A stretch of 64,000 nt of DNA from Eutreptiella sp. 'Long Island Sound 2002' (GCA_964036045.1 OZ038381.1:159964283-160028282), one strand, 5' to 3'; positions 1 through 10,842 are shown, counted from the first letter of the stretch. Notes: generated by a model from the letters alone, not told the origin. Numbers and translations: made by a program.

Positions 1-724
1 CCTTATTTACTTCCACGATCTCAATCGTTCTACGAAAGGAAAAGCTGATGCAAGCATACAAGAAATTTTTGTTCTGCAAATCCTGAAAATGAGCTGTAAT
101 AGAGGCATGCTAAGAGGGTGCGGGGCACAAAGGGGCATGGGCAACACCCGTGTTGCGCACAGCAGCAAATGGTGCAAATGGTGCACGCACATGGTAAATA
201 TATTGCATATACAAACTGTAGAACAACTGCAATACCAAGCCTAAACTTCAAGAATCGCCAAAGCAAGCTTGTTGCGTGCTTTGTTACCAGGGTTAAGAAG
301 TTTAAATAGCCAATTTCTTTCACAATTTGATGCACTTCTTACCTAATCCATTTCCGCATTTCTACATACATACTTGTGGTAACAAGACTAGAATTTTGCC
401 CACTACGCCGGATCGGCGTAGGACCGTAAACTTAAGCGGTTTTTCTTCATTTTTTCATCTTCAAATTTCTTTATCTTTCCACTAATGTTTCCACTTTGGT
501 GGTTCGCTACTTTTGGTTTTCCGATCTTCGTTTTGTGCTCCAAGTAGGGGCCTATTGGTGTAAGATTGTTCCCAAAAACAAGGACATGGCCCGCAAAGAA
601 GGCTGTGTAAACCTCATATCTTTGAATTTTTTTATGGAGTTTGAAAGATATAACTACAACAACCAAGGCACGTAAACAGCACGCACACACTCCCCACCCA
701 CACGCAGTCACAAACACACACCAT

Positions 725-1395
725 GCACCCATCGCAAGGATCTCAGCCGAGAAAGGATGGCGAGGAACGACACCAAAGGGAACGAGCAGCGAGGCCGAAC
801 CAGGAGAGGCAGGGTGCTGCACCCCCCACAACAGCTAGGAAAGGTGTGGGACTACCCGGAGAGACAGGGAACAACCGACCTGAGTCAATAATGGTCGAGA
901 ATAGTACCCGAAGGGACCTCCCCCAGGAATAGGCAAGCGACCACCCCTGACAGAGAAAGCGGCAGACCACAGCCGGGACTGCCGCGGAAAAGCATTCACA
1001 ACGACCTGGGCTAGGAATGGCGAGGGACCACCCCCGGAAGCAGGCAGCAAGCCACAGCCTAGAACGGCGAAGACCGGCACCCACAAGGGCCTCAGCCAAA
1101 AATGGCCACAAAAACCCCCTGAAAACGCCGGCAGCAAACACCATCGAGGAAAGGCGCGCAATTTCAGCCACGCGCACCACGATCACAATTGTCGAGGAAC
1201 CACCCCGAGAAGACCGGCTACAGGCCTCAGCCACGATCGGCGGGGAACTGCACCACCCACGGAAATGTCCACCACGATTGGCGAGGGACCCCTCCACAAC
1301 AGCCAGCAGCACGCCCCACCCGGGATTGATGGGGACTGTAGCCACAGTGACCTCAACCAGGAACGGCCAGGAACCAAGAAAGTTAGAACAGGCTT
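725..1395. repeat. Degenerate GC-rich minisatellite
   Basis: The stretch is built of loosely repeated units of about 40-70 bases around the words CAGCC, ATGGCGAGGGACC and CACCCCC (for example near 750, 1,015, 1,220 and 1,280). The units are too diverged to give a clean period. Long open frames cross it on both strands, including a minus frame of 218 codons, but their translation is low-complexity and follows the repeat, so I do not call a gene. The bases before it (1-724) and after it (1,396-1,796) show nothing I recognise. Confidence 0.45.
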
Positions 1396-1796
1396 TCACT
1401 GTTGATTGCTTTGATGATATTGTTTTGTTTGTGCCTTTGCTTGCTCCTGCTGCTTCTTGATGTAGTTCAGGTTTTCCAGATAAATGTGTTTTGATAAAAT
1501 CAACCAGAAATACAAGTACCCGCAGTGCAGGCAGAGGACCACAGGATCAAATCCACAACATGAAGGGCTGCAGTCGAAGGAGATAGTGTAGCAACAAAGG
1601 AAACTCACAATACCTACTGATTTAGGAAAAGATAGTTAGAAAATATCCTACAATTATGGAAAAACTGCCCACATGGGCATGCTCTCTTTTATAGTGCCAT
1701 CTAGAGATGTGCACTCTTTGTTTTGGGTCCCATATGTGCTGAGGTGGCATGGCTTGTGGCGCTGAGGTCACTACCATGTCACATGGGATCTTCCTA

Positions 1797-1885
1797 CTTA
1801 GCTAGGCTGACTGGGAATTGAACCCAGGACCTCTCAAAAAGAGGTGCCACAGCCCCCTAGGGTGCAGACCACTAGGATAGCTAAG
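1797..1885 (-). repeat. tRNA-like (tRNA-derived) sequence
   Basis: Read on the minus strand, an 8-base end segment CTTAGCTA pairs perfectly with TAGCTAAG at the other end, like an acceptor stem. Inside are a D-arm-like stem (CCTAG/CTAGG), a 6-bp hairpin like a long variable arm, and a perfect T-arm CTGGG-TTCAATT-CCCAG holding a B-box-like GGTTCAATTCC. The anticodon arm is not clean. It may be a decayed tRNA gene with a long variable arm (Leu/Ser type) or the head of a tRNA-derived SINE. No repeat body or A-tail is evident beside it. Confidence 0.55.
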
Positions 1886-3229
1886 CATTCATGAGAAAAT
1901 AGAGAAAAATGTATAGGCTCTGGATTAATGTCAGCGCCTCAGTCAGTCCAGGAAATGTTGTATAAGTCCAATCAGTTGGGGGGTCAGAGGTCCACACAAC
2001 ATCCATAGTTCAATGCTTGGTTTTTATAGGTCAAAATGTCTTGTCACCCTTTTTGGTTAGGCCAATGTGCTATGCCTTTAGGCCTCTCTATGGCAACTAA
2101 AGCTAACCACCTGGCAGAGAAATACACTTTTTCTTACTCCCCCCATGTGCTGTGGTGGCCACCACTGTCGCATTTTAAAGGAGAAAGGGAATTTTTCTCG
2201 GCCTCCCCATGGCTTCAATATGTTTTTAAAACTTCCTATAACATCCCTAACATTGGAAAGAAGCCGCTGCGTCAGGGCAGTCGCCAGTTTTCGCTTAGTC
2301 ATAACAGACACCTACAGCTCCCACTGTGCTCATTGGCGTGTCTGGGGCAGCTGTGGCTTGGTAGGGGGTTAGAATGGGCATGCCAATTCATGTGTGCACA
2401 ACCCTCTCCCTCCAAATAGCAAAACACAGTGGAATACGCAAAATCCAACGCAGGATACGATCAGGGCACGCTCTCTGGGGTCTCGTTGAACCTGCTGTCT
2501 GACCTGATCTGTCCTTAGTGCGAGGCTTGGCGTTGAAAATTATTTTGCCCCCATGGGCATCGGGGATTCTGAACAGTGGTCCAGGAGTCAGTTTTTCGGT
2601 CAGAACCCGGCCTACTCCACTGTTTGCGCTCCCGGATATCTGCGGAGAAGGGACGAAGGGTTGAGGGACTGACAAACACGCAACGATCGACGCAAACACC
2701 AAAATCCGTCAAATGACGGCGTAGAAATTTTCTCAGGGCACACACCTGTCTAGAATCTCCACGTGCATTAGATGCACTTTTTTACGAAATTTTACTTCAT
2801 CACAGGAATTTTTAAATTCCAGGATTTACACGCAGAGAAAAGCGGCGCGCCGGAGCGCATCCTAATTGGGCGCCGGAAAAGACAGAAAAAATAAGATTAT
2901 AGCAGTATGTCACGTAATAATAAGGAAATGACGACACACACAATAATTAATAAATCTAGAGATTCCATGCATGATTCTAGGAAAAATCAAGAAGAAAGAA
3001 TTCAAGAATTCAATATGAATTCAACGACAGACGTATAAACATACAGGTTGTGTTTGCTTCGCATGCAGCATGCTCATTGCTTGTCCCATCTTTCCGCTGA
3101 CAAGTCCTGTAGCAACGCAAACGTAGAGCAGAGGGATTGATTAGAAGATTGCACAATGATTTGAGGTGAGATTAGAGCAAAAGCGATTTGCTTCGCTTGT
3201 GTTTCGTGTCTTCTCCTGCACTTGCTTCG
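1886..3229. other. Non-coding flank, nothing recognised
   Basis: No frame here looks like a protein. The sequence is AT-richer than the elements to the right. No LTR, terminal inverted repeat or tandem repeat is evident. Open frames of up to 127 codons (near 2,036-2,419) have no recognisable motif. Confidence 0.5.
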
Positions 3230-4045
3230 CTCTCCAGCGGTAGGTAAGGTGATTAAGCCAAGGAGGGGCCACCCCCTGGTTGAGTTCGTGATTGTGGTAT
3301 GGATTGTTAGGAAAGAAATGGTTAACACAGTGGATTGGCGAACTCGTGCATACCTGTGCATGCATATGGCGCATTAAAGGGTCGGCCACGTGTGTTGCGC
3401 ACGGCACAACCCTTGTTTAGGTTACCAAGGGGCTCCACTCCACGTTCTATAAGAGAACGGGTGGAGTTTCTTAAGCTTGCTTGCTTGCAACTGGGTTTGG
3501 GAACAGCGTATCATAGGTCAGCCTAAGAAGCGTATAATACGCGGAGGCTCGCTTGGTTCCTTAGTCTCAAACCCAGTTCATCAGCCTTTGCTTTACATGT
3601 GCGCAGGTAAGGGTGAATTTGTGCAGCAGCAGTCGCCTTCGGCGACTTTGGATTTTTCTGCCCACGCTAAAAAGGGCACTGATCACACAATCAACAAACT
3701 GTACCTCAGCCAGGAGTGGCGAGGGCAGTCCGACATCTTCAACATACACGCTGTGCACGCAAACAGGGCACTCCTTCCCTCCAAGCCCTGACAGGGAAAC
3801 ACGTAGTGGCGTCCCTGTTAGGCCACAGTCGCTTAGTAGCGCTGTGTTCTTTTGTCCTTTCACAGGTGGGCCACTAGGGCCTGAGACATGTTCTTCCCCG
3901 ACACCAAGTAGCGTGTGAGTGTATGAGTGGTAGGGCTTGAGCCCAGAGCTCGCTCATCCTTCGAAGGCTGGTGCCACTGTAGTGAGTGTAGGACCTGTAG
4001 TGTGTGTGTCACTGTCCCCCCTGTTTCCTGAAATTTTTTCAGGGT
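3230..4045. repeat. Hairpin-rich repeat unit, copy A (candidate structured RNA)
   Basis: This is the first of two diverged direct copies of one unit; the other is at 7,130-7,925. Conserved blocks include TGTGCATGCATATG, CTTGTTTAGGTTACC, TTAAGCTTGCTTGCTTG, GCCTTTGCTTTAC, CCAGGAGTGG and GGCCACAG. Between them are hairpins at 3,258-3,279, 3,433-3,466 (outer stem CTCCACTC/GGGTGGAG, inner stem GTTCT/AGAAC), 3,489-3,578 (an 11-bp closing stem followed by GGAAC/GTTCC) and 4,027-4,043. Stem sequences differ from copy B while pairing is kept. No frame is conserved between the copies, so a structured RNA is likelier than a protein. I cannot assign an RNA family, and the strand is unproven. Confidence 0.6.
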
Positions 4046-5121
4046 TTTGGTGGGCAGTGGCAGTGGTAGTCTAGGTTTTGACCGACAAAGAAAAAGAGAA
4101 CTACTCGACTCCGTAGTAAGTTATGACTTGCTATAGAATATCCCCAAAATGCTTATATTTCAACTACTCAGTGGTTAGCAAAACCTATAAAACAAAGATT
4201 GGAAAATGGGCTCATAAAACTATGTGATTTTTGGGAGGGGTGCACACGAGCAAAAATTTATCTAAAACAATTTATGTGACTGTTTGCATAAAAATATTTC
4301 CATTCAAAATACTCCTAGGGTCATACCCGCAAACACAACAAACAAACCCAAACAAAACTACAAGCAAGTAAAGGCGAAGCAAGGAAGATACAAAGGAAAT
4401 CACCACGTGTACGTCTGAGTCATTGTTGACGATGTGGGGCCGCCGTGCCGTTGCCAAGGCCCCACCATTTCTGTTTCTCCACGGCGGCGGGTCGTGGTGG
4501 CCAAGGCGTTCAAGATCCTTACGGCTCTACCCCCATAGACGGGACCAGGCTCACCACGGCTCCATGCTAAACAAAGCATGGGAGACGTGTTACACCAAAC
4601 CCAATATCATGCTTGCATTACCTTTATCCTTGCTCATATATTTACGTATCATGCGAACAGTGTGTTACTACGTGCGACCACTGGAACTAATCAACCAAGA
4701 ATACCCCCACACATGCATGAATGCAATGAATGCATGCAGAAGTTAGCAATATTGCGGCAATTCAGAAATATGACAAAACAGCCGGAAAATAATCTATAAT
4801 CTGTTGACCTCGGTAAATCAAACATTATCTCCATACGTCAATTCAGACTCTGGTCGCGACCCGCAAGCGGCACGACAATCAATGAAGGACAGATTTATCT
4901 GTACAAATCAGCACCAGACCACAGTCCATCTGTATCTGTATCTGTATCTGCATCTGTATGTACAGTCCAACGCTGTTGCTGTGACCGTAGCGCCCTTTTT
5001 CTTACTCCGCCCAAGACCTCACACTGGAAGTGGGGGTGTCTACGTGGGCGCTGGTCAGTAAACTCCAACAGACTACCCTGCCAAGACATAACAGACTGTA
5101 CAAACAGCTGACTGGGGACTG
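4046..5121. other. Non-coding flank with a short microsatellite
   Basis: No gene is supported. A small (CTGTAT)n-like microsatellite lies at about 4,927-4,962. A GC-rich patch near 4,435-4,530 is otherwise unremarkable. The segment ends at ACAAG (5,122-5,126), the left target duplication of element TE-B. Confidence 0.5.
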
Positions 5122-5126
5122 ACAAG

Positions 5127-5837
5127 AGAAAGATGTCCTTGATTAGTGCCCTATAGATTTTGATGAAATCCTGCAGGTTTTTGATGGTGAAATCCCAAAA
5201 CCAAAGGAGCAAGTAGAGCAAGAACAGGATGTGGATCGGATCAATGAATGGTTTGAAATCCAGTGTAACACAGAAGGGCTGCAGATAGACAAAAAAGGGA
5301 TAAACACTAAGATTCAATCACAAATGGATAATACAAAAGATTTTATACGAAACCTGGTCTGACTCTAGCCTCCAAGATAGCATCAGGCACTTCATGTGCA
5401 CTCTTTTGGGTGAAATGGTGCTGGTTAGGAATGTGGGGCATACGTGTCAGGCCAGACACAGAATATGACTTGGCCAAGCAACTGAATTCAGAAACAGTTA
5501 AAAGGTAGAACCACAATAAGTGGTAGAAACAATTGAGTATAGGGGTCTTGGGGTGGGAGACCACTAGGCTTGACCTCCAAGGCCTAAAGCATGAAATGCC
5601 TATTTTATTCCGGTATATCCTCCATGAAGGAAGATACCTCCGCTCAGTTGAGTGGTAGGGGTGAAGTTCATGGGGGGCTAGGGTTATAACCCTAGTTACC
5701 TTGAGAAATTGTACTCAAAGCTTCAAAAGAGTTACAAAAATACTTAAGTTAGTCTTAGCATCAACAAAAGGGTTTTAAAGGGGGCTTGGCCTGGATCAAG
5801 CCCTCCAAGAAAGACATGGCAGTGACTTTTTCTTACT
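5127..5837 (-). repeat. TE-B 3' LTR
   Basis: It matches 26,543-27,253 over its whole 711 bases. On the plus strand it begins AGAAAGATG and ends TTCTTACT, so the termini are AG...CT rather than the usual TG...CA. The left flank ACAAG equals the flank outside the distant 5' LTR, which ties the two together. It contains a tRNA-like patch at about 5,640-5,705. No purine-rich tract is visible next to the internal edge (5,838 onward), which is unusual for a 3' LTR. Confidence 0.7.
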
Positions 5838-7129
5838 CACCCTGGAGTACTAGTTAGCTAAGCTAGTAGGACCACGGAAAAAGGCTCAGAAATTCCCAAC
5901 ATTACCTCAGAAAATGCATTAAACTTACCAAAAACATCCTCATCAGTTCATAGAAGCCTATGACACTGTAGGTACCCTTGAAAAACAGTGTAATGTACCG
6001 TGAATGATGTCCCTTCGATGGGGCATTCCTCAAAAGTCGCCAGCGTGCGACAAAAACTTTAGGTAAAATTTTGGGGGTAGTGGGGTTTGAACCCAGGACT
6101 CCCTCCCTGGAGCACATATGCTTGCCCACTAGGGTACAGCCGAACGCTCTAATGCGGACGGCCATCGCTGTATGAACAGTGTTTTAGTAAACGTCCTGAC
6201 CAAGGGCCAGGGCGGAGCAATACTCCCAACGGAGGACACAAATCTCCAGGAGCTGAAAAAAAATAGAAAATGTAACCAACAGGGAGTGATTCCTGTGGTT
6301 TAGTGGAAGGTGTAGCGATTTAAGAAGTCAAATCGCTAAAAATTGATAAAATCACGCGAGAAATCGTCATTTTTACACCAAAACTCAAAGTCGCAGACAA
6401 GCGCAACAGACGCGGACTTCAAAAGCAGGGTTGCGCAAGCGTAAACGGCTTTTGAAAAAGAAGGTATGAGCCGTAGTTTTTAAAGTTCTAAAGGAAATTT
6501 TTGCACAGTTGCATCAAAAGTTTTATAAGCTTTAGGGAAAAGTATTCCAACTCAACCCACACCACAGAGCAGGTGGACAACCCACCTCTCAGGTATGCCA
6601 GTGTCATCTCACATGCATGCATTGCTTTCGTGTTGGTTGTTTCGTTAAAACGTCAGGGTTGTCAACGCTGTGTTCGATGGGGGGTTCGGGTGCTCCCCTC
6701 TCTTGCTCTGCACAGGTCAAAACAGGAATGGAAGGTATGCGATGCGAATGGTGCGCGCAGCGCGCACGTGGGGTTAGAATATGCGCTGTGCTCAGTATGC
6801 ATGTTCCTAATTGAGGCATTCACACGCTGTGGCGCTTTTCCTGTACCCCAATTCACCCTTGTTCTCTCTTCACAGGTAAGAAAAGAAAGTGCTTGCTCGT
6901 GTTTGTGTTGCCGTAGCGCTAAAGTAGGGTTGCTTAAAACGCTTAGGCTTGTTTTGCGCTGTGCAGTGCGCCACTCTCTCTCCGCTTTCTGCAGGAAACA
7001 AGACAAGGGTAGCATGCATGACACACAGTGCATTAATCGCTCAGGGTGGCTTATAATTCGCCGTAGGTTTGTTTAAGCGCGTGGGGTTGTTTTGAGCTCG
7101 TGTTTTTCTCGGCAGTCACATGATGCGTG
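5838..7129. other. TE-B 3' untranslated region, part 1
   Basis: Between the 3' LTR and the structured repeat there is no supported gene. It holds a tRNA-like sequence (6,075-6,150) and a short hairpin near 6,571-6,590. A 191-codon open frame (6,501-7,076) has no recognisable feature and overlaps frames on the other strand. Some words (catgcatgc, CACAGGTAAG) recall the structured repeat, so 6,560-7,080 may be a very diverged further copy (weak). Confidence 0.4.
6075..6150 (-). repeat. tRNA-like (tRNA-derived) sequence
   Basis: On the minus strand an A-box-like segment GGCTGTACCCTAGTGGGC is followed about 40 bases later by a B-box-like GGGTTCAAACCCC inside a short T-arm. The spacing suits an internal RNA polymerase III promoter. 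There is no matching acceptor stem, so this is more likely the head of a decayed SINE than a working tRNA gene. Confidence 0.45.
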
Positions 7130-7925
7130 GTGAGTAAGGTAGATAAGCCCAGGAGGAGCTCACCTCCTGGTTGAGTTACGCTTTGATTGGTTAAGTTGTG
7201 TAAGATTAGGCAGGAGAAGGAGAAATTGGGAACCCTGTGCATATTTGTGCATGCATATGACGCATTCAAGGGTAGGCCACGCGAAGTGCGCACGGTATAA
7301 CTCTTGTTTAGGTTACCCAGGGGCTCCACCCTACGTTCTTTAAGAGAACGGGTGGAGTTCCTTAAGCTTGCTTGCTTGTACTGACGTTGAGGAACAGCGT
7401 ATTATAGGGCAGCCTGAGAAGCGTATAACACGTGGAGGGTGTCTTGGTTCCTCACCCTTGAACGTCAGTCATTGGCCTTTGCTTTACAGGTGGGAAGGTA
7501 AGGGCGATTGGTGCAGTCCCTCTTGGCAGCGCTAAAATATGCTGCGCGGATCACAAAAACAAATAACTGCAGCTCAACCAGGAGTGGTGAGTGCAGTCCG
7601 ACTTCACCGCCATCCACGCTGTGCACGCACGCTGAGCACTCCCTCCCTCTAAGCCCTGACAGGGAAAAGCGTAGTTGCGTCCCTGTTAGGCCACAGCCGC
7701 TTAGTAGCGCTGTGTTCTCTTGCTTTCTCACAGGAGGGTCAGTAGGACCCGAGACCTCTTTGCCTTCAACTCCCAGTAGAGTGTGTAGGTGTTAGGGTCA
7801 GCAAGCCTGGCAGGTGTTGAGCGCAAGTGATGAGTGCTCACCCTGCCTTCGAAGGCTTGTGCTGGCGTTAGTGAGTGTAGTGTAGTGGTGTCTCCTGTCC
7901 CGCGTGCTTTTCCACGTGGGCAGGG
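7130..7925. repeat. Hairpin-rich repeat unit, copy B (candidate structured RNA)
   Basis: This is the second copy of the unit at 3,230-4,045. Hairpins correspond one to one: 7,149-7,170 (8-bp stem CCAGGAGG/CCTCCTGG), 7,324-7,357 (CTCCACCC/GGGTGGAG with inner GTTCT/AGAAC), 7,380-7,469 (9-bp closing stem ACTGACGTT/AACGTCAGT, then GAGGAAC/GTTCCTC), a CACAGC/GCTGTG hairpin near 7,690-7,715 and a long hairpin at 7,894-7,924. It lies inside the 3' untranslated part of TE-B, whereas copy A lies outside that element, so it is not simply part of TE-B. Confidence 0.6.
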
Positions 7926-8701
7926 GAGTGCGTTAGCTTTTGGCCTTTAGCAAAAATGGGCGTTTTGTATGCCCTTAGCACACCTGGCCACCCCTTTCCT
8001 CTAGTAGGTAGGGCTTTTGCCGTCTTCCCCCAAGGATAGGCGCCAGCACAGAAATTGGGCGCCATAGGAGTGGTAATAGTACCTGATTAGGACCTTCGGT
8101 CCGACATCAGCGAAGACCGGTCTCGAGGAGCCACGCCAGGGAGAGAAGTGAGACACACACAGACATACGTACCACACATAGGGGTATGGTAAACCCCGTG
8201 AGGAAGGGTAGAACGCCATGGGTCTGGACCAGTCAGGGGTCCTAACTGTGGGCTCGCTTGTCCCAAAGGAGGGAAGACACACCTTGCCTGATAACACTTT
8301 GCTTGTCATTCCCCCCTGGTGTAGTAAGCCACCGTTCTTCGTTGGCTCCCCAAGGTCATTACATCAGGGCAGTCCCCATGCAACACATGGTCAACAGGGC
8401 ATACACTCGCTGGGTGGCTGCAAACCTGATAAGCGGCCACCTGGTCCACGCTGGAAACCATAGGCATGGGTTTGCAGGGCACAGACAGGGTCAGTGCAGT
8501 GCTCAGTAAGCAGTAGTCTGTGAAAAACCAATGGCCTTCGGCCAGGGAGTGGTTGTCACGGGGGGCTAACGGTCCTGTCCTGCGATGCAATGCGGGGCAA
8601 CTGTGACAACTGCTCTTACACCCATACACAGGCACGTCTGCACAAGAGTGCTCACTGCACCTGTGACGTTAGAACATAGTCAGTAGACTGACACAGGGAA
8701 A
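7926..8701. other. TE-B 3' untranslated region, part 2
   Basis: Lies between structured repeat copy B and the end of the integrase frame. No protein-like frame and no recognisable RNA gene. The strand cannot be inferred from the sequence alone, apart from its position inside the minus-strand element. Confidence 0.4.
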
Positions 8702-10312
8702 TTAGTTTCTCATTTTACGCTGGGAAAGAGTCTCAGCACGGGTTAATAGCTGCCCTTCGTTGTTTCCAACGAGGTAGGAGTAGAAGATGGGGTTGATACT
8801 CCCATCTGGTTGTATGAAGGCTGACATAAGTTCCCAGGTCGCCTCAGATAACCCATAGCCATCCCACAGGGTTAGGAATTTCCAGCCCTGTTTATACTCG
8901 TGGCGAGCAAAACCTGCAACCACGTAGTAACCATCGACTGCCATCTCATCGGCAGTCATCTCTTCAAGTTCGTCTGCCTCTTCTGGACTGGCAGCGTTCT
9001 CTAGGTCTATACGCTCGACCTCACTGTCGCTGAGGCGCCACTCATCCCAAGACAAATCGTCAGGGGAGTGATAGTGCCTCAACTGTTTAGGTGCACACAG
9101 CAGCTCACCACCTAGACGTGGACTGCACCTGACATGGATCCTGGATCCATCTATCCTGATGATACGATAGGGTCCAGAATAAGGGTCCTGTAGGCAGCTA
9201 CGTGGCCAGGAGGGTAGGCGTGAATGGTGAACCAAAACAAGGTCACCAACCTTGAAGCTGGCAGGTTGCCGTAGGCGGTTCCGTCGGCTCAGTTCACGGT
9301 CACGAATGTGTCTCAGGTTAGTCCCAGCCTGGTTAGCCAGAGACTGCTTGTGTTCCAGCCAATCTCCCACAGGGCTCTTGAAGTCCTCAGGAAAGGGGGT
9401 TTTGAAGAACCAAGCAGGTCGTCCTCCATGGAACAGTTCGTGGGGGCTGAAACCCGTAGAAGAGCTCCGCTGTGAGTTCATGGTCAGCACTGCCCAGGGC
9501 ACTAGGCATACCCAGTCCCTGGTACATTCCTGTTTCATCAGGATTCTTAGGTTTTGCTCCACCACACGGTTCTGTCTCTCACAGAGAGGGTTAGACGTGT
9601 GGGTATAGGGCACACCTGTGGTTACCTCCATGTTGAGGGCATTTAGCACTCGTTTGTACCACCCACTGTCACTGCGGATGCGTACATCTTCATCAGAGTG
9701 CACCTGCTTAGGTGCTCCATAGGGTTCGAACCATTGTTCGACCAACAGTTTCACAGTCTGCTCACCTGTGATTTTCTTATTGCAAGGGAACACACGGGTG
9801 AAGCGAGATAGGCCACAGGTGACCACTAGGCAACTATCATAGCCGCCGAAGCGTGGCAGGCCGTGGATGAAATCCACGTAGAGAAGAGAGTTAGCACAAT
9901 AGGATATGGGTAAGCTGGAAATCAGTCCCCTATCCCTACTGTTGCTCTGCTTGCTGGCATGACAGCCACAAGCATCCACAGTGGTCTGCATACACGACCT
10001 CAGTTCAGTCAGGGTTAGACTACAGTAGAAACACTCACGGAAGAAGTCCACTGAGCGATTAGCGCCAGTGTGACCAGAACTGAGATGGGACCACTGTACG
10101 CACCCATCGAGTCGTGCCTCAGGCACAACAATCCGGTCCTCGTAGAAGAGGTACTGATTGTTTTTATACCACTGGTGCCCGTCAATGACACGGGGTTCGA
10201 GACCAGTGCTGAGTGTTTGGAGAATTTCTTTGTACTCTGACTGATAGTCGGTTAGACTCCAACCCTCCAGGATTCCAGCAGTGCGCATGGACAGTTCAAG
10301 TTGGACATCCAT
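8702..10312 (-). CDS. TE-B integrase with C-terminal chromodomain (3' part of pol)
   Basis: This is the 3' end of the TE-B polyprotein, cut from its upstream part by TE-A. About 536 residues are open and end in UAA. A Zn-binding His/Cys region lies near residues 70-120. The integrase catalytic triad is visible as Asp in VDFIHGL (about 145), Asp in HSDEDVR (about 205) and Glu in CERQNRVVEQN (about 242). A chromodomain-like segment with GWKFLTLWDGYG and ATWE lies at about 461-499. The ATG at 10,312 falls on the target duplication of TE-A and is an accident of the insertion; the frame originally continued from 21,088 upward. Role: integration of the cDNA, with the chromodomain probably steering to chromatin (family knowledge). 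Confidence 0.8.
   Translation of the reverse strand: MDVQLELSMRTAGILEGWSLTDYQSEYKEILQTLSTGLEPRVIDGHQWYKNNQYLFYEDRIVVPEARLDGCVQWSHLSSGHTGANRSVDFFRECFYCSLTLTELRSCMQTTVDACGCHASKQSNSRDRGLISSLPISYCANSLLYVDFIHGLPRFGGYDSCLVVTCGLSRFTRVFPCNKKITGEQTVKLLVEQWFEPYGAPKQVHSDEDVRIRSDSGWYKRVLNALNMEVTTGVPYTHTSNPLCERQNRVVEQNLRILMKQECTRDWVCLVPWAVLTMNSQRSSSTGFSPHELFHGGRPAWFFKTPFPEDFKSPVGDWLEHKQSLANQAGTNLRHIRDRELSRRNRLRQPASFKVGDLVLVHHSRLPSWPRSCLQDPYSGPYRIIRIDGSRIHVRCSPRLGGELLCAPKQLRHYHSPDDLSWDEWRLSDSEVERIDLENAASPEEADELEEMTADEMAVDGYYVVAGFARHEYKQGWKFLTLWDGYGLSEATWELMSAFIQPDGSINPIFYSYLVGNNEGQLLTRAETLSQRKMRN
10308..10312. repeat. Target-site duplication TCCAT (left) of TE-A
   Basis: TCCAT directly precedes the TG end of TE-A here and directly follows the CA end at 21,083-21,087. 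A 5-bp duplication is normal for Ty3/gypsy integrases. Removing TE-A and one TCCAT rejoins the TE-B reading frame. Confidence 0.9.
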
Positions 10313-10832
10313 TGAAAGTGCTGCCCTGGGTCGTTGAGGGTGCCGGAGGGCTCGGGGCCGGCAAGACCAGTGGGGCAGGCACGCGAGGAGTCTCCCTGGA
10401 TGTTGTTATTGGGGGTAGAACCGGATACACGAACACCAACGGAGGCGAGAGCAGCGACAACAGAAGCAAGGTCCATGCTGATTGTGGTCCGGCAGAAAAT
10501 CCCAGTCTATGAAGAAAATTGAGGCGAATTATTCTAAATACAAAACTGTCTGAAAAGATTTAAATAATCCCATTATGTAAAAATGTTTGGCCGATCTGGC
10601 CCGCGACCGCGCGTCAGCGGCAAATGGCGATTCCAGCTAAAATAGCGGAACGCGGCGGATTTACGGGAAATGGACCGCGGAATCAAATCCGGCATATCAG
10701 AAATATATAGGAAATATCCTGTGACTGAGCTGCGAGGCGGCGATTCCGCCGAAGCAAAGAAAATGACCAAAATGTAGCCAATCTGGGCAGAATGTCTGAA
10801 AATCTGAGCAGATGGGGCTAGCCGCACTTACA
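10313..10832 (-). repeat. TE-A 3' LTR
   Basis: 520 bp, TG...CA. It matches 20,551-21,082 except for a 12-bp gap near 10,540 and about three or four substitutions. It carries a copy of the LTR-encoded Gag start (ATG at 10,476), which here runs on into TE-B and has no function. Confidence 0.92.
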
Positions 10833-10842
10833 CTCCCCCTCC
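10833..10842 (-). promoter_or_regulatory. TE-A polypurine tract
   Basis: On the minus strand GGAGGGGGAG lies immediately upstream of the TG of the 3' LTR. This is where the plus-strand primer of reverse transcription is expected. Confidence 0.8.

Noticed and set aside
743-1399. 218-codon minus-strand open frame over the minisatellite
   Set aside because: Low-complexity repeats of short words; open frames exist on both strands in the same GC-rich repeat and no domain is visible.
4927-4962. (CTGTAT)n microsatellite as a feature of interest
   Set aside because: Only about five imperfect units; ordinary simple repeat.
6501-7076. 191-codon plus-strand frame in the TE-B 3' region
   Set aside because: No motif, no repeat conservation, and overlaps an open frame on the other strand.
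7380-7469. Small self-cleaving ribozyme (twister-like or hairpin-like) in the structured repeat
   Set aside because: Some words (AGAAGCG, ATAACACGTGGAGGG) recall such motifs, but I could not place the full conserved core in either copy.
10252-10476. Second Gag gene start in the TE-A 3' LTR
   Set aside because: It is only the LTR-encoded copy of the Gag N-terminus and runs into TE-B sequence.
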